Shown one piece after another: positions 61,598-64,000 of a stretch of 64,000 nt of DNA. The DNA is taken from NCBI GenBank assembly GCA_005884765.1, contig VAZV01000130.1:1-64000 (forward strand), in the 5' to 3' direction. Within the stretch, counting starts at the first letter, position 1. Each line of letters begins with the position of its first letter. Below the pieces are notes generated by a model. It had not been told where the DNA came from. It made no database searches and saw only the letters and a list, made by a program, of their open reading frames with translations. Position numbers and translations under genes: made by a program. This DNA is from Alphaproteobacteria bacterium (GTDB lineage Bacteria; Pseudomonadota; Alphaproteobacteria; Rhizobiales; Xanthobacteraceae).

Positions 61598-62365
61598 TCA
61601 GCCGGACCGAGACAGCCAGCGAAGGCCAACGCTATATTGATCTAGAATGCCACGAATAAGTATCCCGGCGAAAAGGGTATTCGTCTTGACATATCGCCAC
61701 CACATGCGACGCGGCTCCTGGTAAACGCGATATAGCCATTCGAGCCCCATCGACTGCATGATTGGGGGAGCTCGCCGCACATAACCTGCGATCACGTCAA
61801 GCGACCCTCCGACGCCCATGATAAACGGCACATCTAGGCGGTCTCGGTAGGCAGAAAGGAAGCGTTCCTTGCGAGGTGTCGGCATCGCAATGAACAGGCA
61901 ATCCGCTTTGCTCTTGATAATCTGCTCGACGACCTGGGCCTCCAGATCCGGACGAAAATAGCCGTCCGTCAATCCCGCAAGTCGTATCGATGGGAAATGA
62001 GCGACAATGACGTCTGCAGCCCGACTTAGAACATCCGGGGTAGCGCCAAGAAGGAACGGGCGGAACCCGTCCCTGGCACACACGGTCAGAATCTCCCAGA
62101 ACAGGTCTATGCCGGCAACGCGCTCCTTTACCGGAATTCCGAACAACCGCAGGGCAAGAACGATGCCCATACCGTCAATCCCGATGACGTCGCTTCCCAT
62201 CACATCGGAACGGAGGATCCGATCCGAACGCATATTTACGAACTTGGCGACGTTCAGGGCCACATGCTGCAAACGTCCTCGGTCGCGCATTGCCACCCGG
62301 GCACGCTCGACGGTTTCAGCCATCGTCAAAACATCGACGGAACATCCCAGCAAATCTGCACGCAT
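61598..62365 (-). CDS. wecG: WecG/TagA/CpsF family glycosyltransferase
   Basis: A 255-residue family 26 glycosyltransferase. Begins LLGCSVDVLTMAETVERARV, with VALNVAKFVNMRSDRILRSD, VIGIDGMGIVLALRLFGIPV and RPFLLGATPDVLSRAADVIV and IAMPTPRKERFLSAYRDRLD. Transfers ManNAcA or ManNAc to a lipid-linked sugar. It completes the wecG-wecB-wecC set, 14 bases upstream of wecB. Confidence 0.93.
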   Translation of the reverse strand: MRADLLGCSVDVLTMAETVERARVAMRDRGRLQHVALNVAKFVNMRSDRILRSDVMGSDVIGIDGMGIVLALRLFGIPVKERVAGIDLFWEILTVCARDGFRPFLLGATPDVLSRAADVIVAHFPSIRLAGLTDGYFRPDLEAQVVEQIIKSKADCLFIAMPTPRKERFLSAYRDRLDVPFIMGVGGSLDVIAGYVRRAPPIMQSMGLEWLYRVYQEPRRMWWRYVKTNTLFAGILIRGILDQYSVGLRWLSRSG

Positions 62366-62547
62366 GCCAGGCTCCTAAAAACCAAATTAAATGCCGATCA
62401 TTTTGCCAGGACGATAAAACTTCCGACCACATAAAATATCGCAACCTTATTTATTTAATTATAATATTATATTGTCAATAGGGCTGATAATCTCTCGGTT
62501 AGAATTAATGGGCAAATAAACCATGGTCGCTTGCTGGCATCGCAGAT
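62366..62547. promoter_or_regulatory. divergent promoter region with AT-rich island
   Basis: This 182-base gap drives wecG leftward and a glycosyltransferase rightward. It contains AACCAAATTAAATGCCGAT and the run TTTATTTAATTATAATATTA (about 62447-62475), the window's strongest AT island. Likely holds divergent promoters and a regulator or H-NS-type binding region. Confidence 0.5.
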
Positions 62548-63486
62548 ATGAAACCGGAAAAACCGCTAATTTCAGTCATTATCCCTCATCTCAATCAACC
62601 CGACGGACTGGAAGCCTGCCTCGGCAGCCTCTATTCGCAGACCCTCGAGCGCTCCGCATTTGAGGTCATCGTCGTCGATAACGGCTCAACCTCGCTTCCT
62701 CGGGCCGTAGTCGAGCGATACCCGGGAACACTGTTACTGGAAGAATTAAAACCTGGACCCGGTCCAGCGCGCAATCGCGGCGCTGAAGCGGCGAGAGCTG
62801 ACATTGTTGCATTCACGGATGCCGACTGCCGGGTGCATCCAGACTGGCTCAACCGCGCCCTGCGTACGCTCCAAGGCGCGCCGCCGCGGACAATTCTGGG
62901 CGGCGATGTTCAGATCTGGCACGAACCCAATGCGGCGATTACTGCTCTCGAAGCGTATGAGAGTGTGTTTGCGTATCGCTTCAAGCTTTACATCGAGCAA
63001 CATGGCTTCTGCGGGACAGGCAATTTAGTCGTACGCAGATCGGATTTCGATAATGTTGGCCCGTTTCGGGGGATCGACGTAGCCGAGGACATTGAATGGG
63101 GTCGGCGCGCGTGCGCTTCAGGCTGCACTTTCCGGTATGTTTCCGGGATGATCGTGTTTCACCCCGCACGGCGATCGCTTCGAGAATTATTGGTCAAATG
63201 GGATCGTCACATACAGCATGCCGTGAATGCGGGAAGCAAGAACGCAGCGTGGCAAGCGCGATGGATGTTTCGTGCCTTGGCGATCCTGCTTTCGCCGGTT
63301 GTCGACTGGAGCAAGGTCATCACCAGCGATCGCATCCGTGGAGTGTTGCCACGCGTCAAAGCAATAATCGTACTTGTAGCGGTACGTTGGTATCGCGCGT
63401 ACAAGATGGTTTTTCTGTTGATATCGCCCAGACGAGTCCGGTGGAATCGGGATTTAACGGCCGATGCCTATAATGACACACCATGA
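62548..63486 (+). CDS. GT2-family glycosyltransferase
   Basis: A 312-residue GT-A enzyme: LISVIIPHLNQPDGLEACLG at the N-terminus, VIVVDNGSTSLPRAVVE, GPGPARNRGAEAARADIVAF and the DxD motif AFTDADCRVHPDWL; then GTGNLVVRRSDFDNVGPFRG and the acceptor ED pair in DVAEDIEWGRRA. A C-terminal amphipathic/hydrophobic part (RMVRA-like ILLSPVVDW and IIVLVAVRWYRAYKMVF) suggests membrane association. Confidence 0.9.
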   Translation: MKPEKPLISVIIPHLNQPDGLEACLGSLYSQTLERSAFEVIVVDNGSTSLPRAVVERYPGTLLLEELKPGPGPARNRGAEAARADIVAFTDADCRVHPDWLNRALRTLQGAPPRTILGGDVQIWHEPNAAITALEAYESVFAYRFKLYIEQHGFCGTGNLVVRRSDFDNVGPFRGIDVAEDIEWGRRACASGCTFRYVSGMIVFHPARRSLRELLVKWDRHIQHAVNAGSKNAAWQARWMFRALAILLSPVVDWSKVITSDRIRGVLPRVKAIIVLVAVRWYRAYKMVFLLISPRRVRWNRDLTADAYNDTP

Positions 63487-63488
63487 GA

Positions 63489-64000
63489 CTAGGTGATTTT
63501 TTGGCATCGCTCCATGAACATCTGATTGTGGGTCAATTCTGGACAGTCGGAACGCTGGCCGAATGACCACAGGATCCATCCCAATTCGTAGCTACGACAT
63601 TCGAGACGAAGTTCAAGTTCGGACGGATCGACCAAAACCGCCTCACGGCGCAGCATGGAATTTCGAAGAGCACGAACCACTCGCCACTTCTTCGTGTGCA
63701 GCTCGCCTTTTCGTACTTGTGACCGAATGGTCAAATGCAGATGGGGTACGAGCATGGGGGTAGCCAGCTGATTTTGGCCAAAAACCCAATTAAATCCCTT
63801 GATAATAGCGCTTCGCGCTCCAAAGACCCCGTGCCGCTCTGCAAGCTCGAGGAATGCCGGAGCCATGCCGTACTGATGGACCGAATAGACCTCGTAAAAA
63901 TCGAGAACCTGTCCGCGTGCAGCGTCGAAAAACCACGGCCACTCGCCATTGGGACCTTGCCGTTCAATCAGTTTCCGAGAGCACGTATTCGCAATTTGAA
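63489..64000 (-). CDS. partial protein, possible alpha/alpha-toroid glycan enzyme (C-terminal part)
   Basis: The frame is open from the right edge to a stop at 63489-63491, so about 170 residues of a longer protein are visible; an ATG at 63866 lies within and is not the likely start. It contains LIERQGPNGEWPWFFDAARG, DFYEVYSVHQYGMAPAFLEL and WVFGQNQLATPML, alternating helices and Trp/Gly loops as in (alpha/alpha) barrels. Family not recognised. It ends 2 bases after the convergent glycosyltransferase. Confidence 0.7.
   Translation of the reverse strand, partial: QIANTCSRKLIERQGPNGEWPWFFDAARGQVLDFYEVYSVHQYGMAPAFLELAERHGVFGARSAIIKGFNWVFGQNQLATPMLVPHLHLTIRSQVRKGELHTKKWRVVRALRNSMLRREAVLVDPSELELRLECRSYELGWILWSFGQRSDCPELTHNQMFMERCQKIT

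Overview
The window reads as chromosomal DNA of an alphaproteobacterium of the Bradyrhizobium/Rhodopseudomonas type. Supporting signs are the high GC in the left third, the two-subunit NAD-dependent formate dehydrogenase, palindromic intergenic repeats of the kind common in Bradyrhizobium, several small proteins of types I associate with that genus, and TAXI and TctC solute-binding proteins. Genus assignment is inference; no rRNA gene is present.

Layout. (1) 1-2.1 kb: the end of a kdp potassium-pump operon (kdpA partial, kdpF, a tiny upstream gene) and small hypothetical genes. (2) 2.2-17.3 kb: a formate/molybdenum-cofactor block, with formate dehydrogenase alpha and a fused NuoE/NuoF-type beta subunit, an oxalate/formate-type MFS carrier, a TusA-like protein, DUF190, two CrcB fluoride channels, moeA, mobB, fdhD, mobA, a MoeA fused to a binding-protein-like domain, and a third, divergent MoeA. 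(3) 17.5-20.9 kb: three solute-binding proteins of three different transporter classes, none with permeases. (4) 21.0 kb: tRNA-Ile(CAU) followed by a 114-bp tandem repeat. 

(5) 21.4-38.2 kb: an accessory, more AT-rich region with decayed insertion sequences (IS110, IS1182, probably ISAzo13), a compact exosortase-like system (putative exosortase, overlapping partner, one small substrate-like protein), a large LTXXQ protein whose 3' end runs into IS1182 debris, a Tat-exported aldo/keto reductase, a frameshifted polysaccharide deacetylase coupled to a formyltransferase, an H-NS-like protein, and a run of very small genes. Three of the small genes form a paralogous family sharing one leader sequence. 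(6) 38.6-43.2 kb: an NRPS-like operon with acyl-CoA dehydrogenase, a free-standing adenylation-thiolation protein predicted to load asparagine, and a methyltransferase carrying a TubC-type docking domain. (7) 43.6-64 kb: a surface-polysaccharide region: O-antigen ligase/polymerase, glycosyltransferases, 2OG-Fe(II) oxygenase, Wzx flippase, YdcF protein, methyltransferases, secreted proteins of unknown function, and wecC-wecB-wecG-like genes for a ManNAcA-type sugar. An intact IS66 element with a perfect 8-bp target duplication interrupts it.

How it fits together. Formate dehydrogenase needs Mo-bis-MGD, and moeA, mobB, mobA and fdhD next to it supply cofactor assembly and sulfuration. The polysaccharide genes, the exosortase-like system and the deacetylase/formyltransferase pair all point to cell-surface modification. 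Most accessory promoters carry TTTAAT-rich islands, and an H-NS-like gene lies among them, suggesting silencing of acquired DNA. The strongest candidates for undescribed biology are the NRPS-like operon, the mini exosortase system and the leader-sharing small-protein family.
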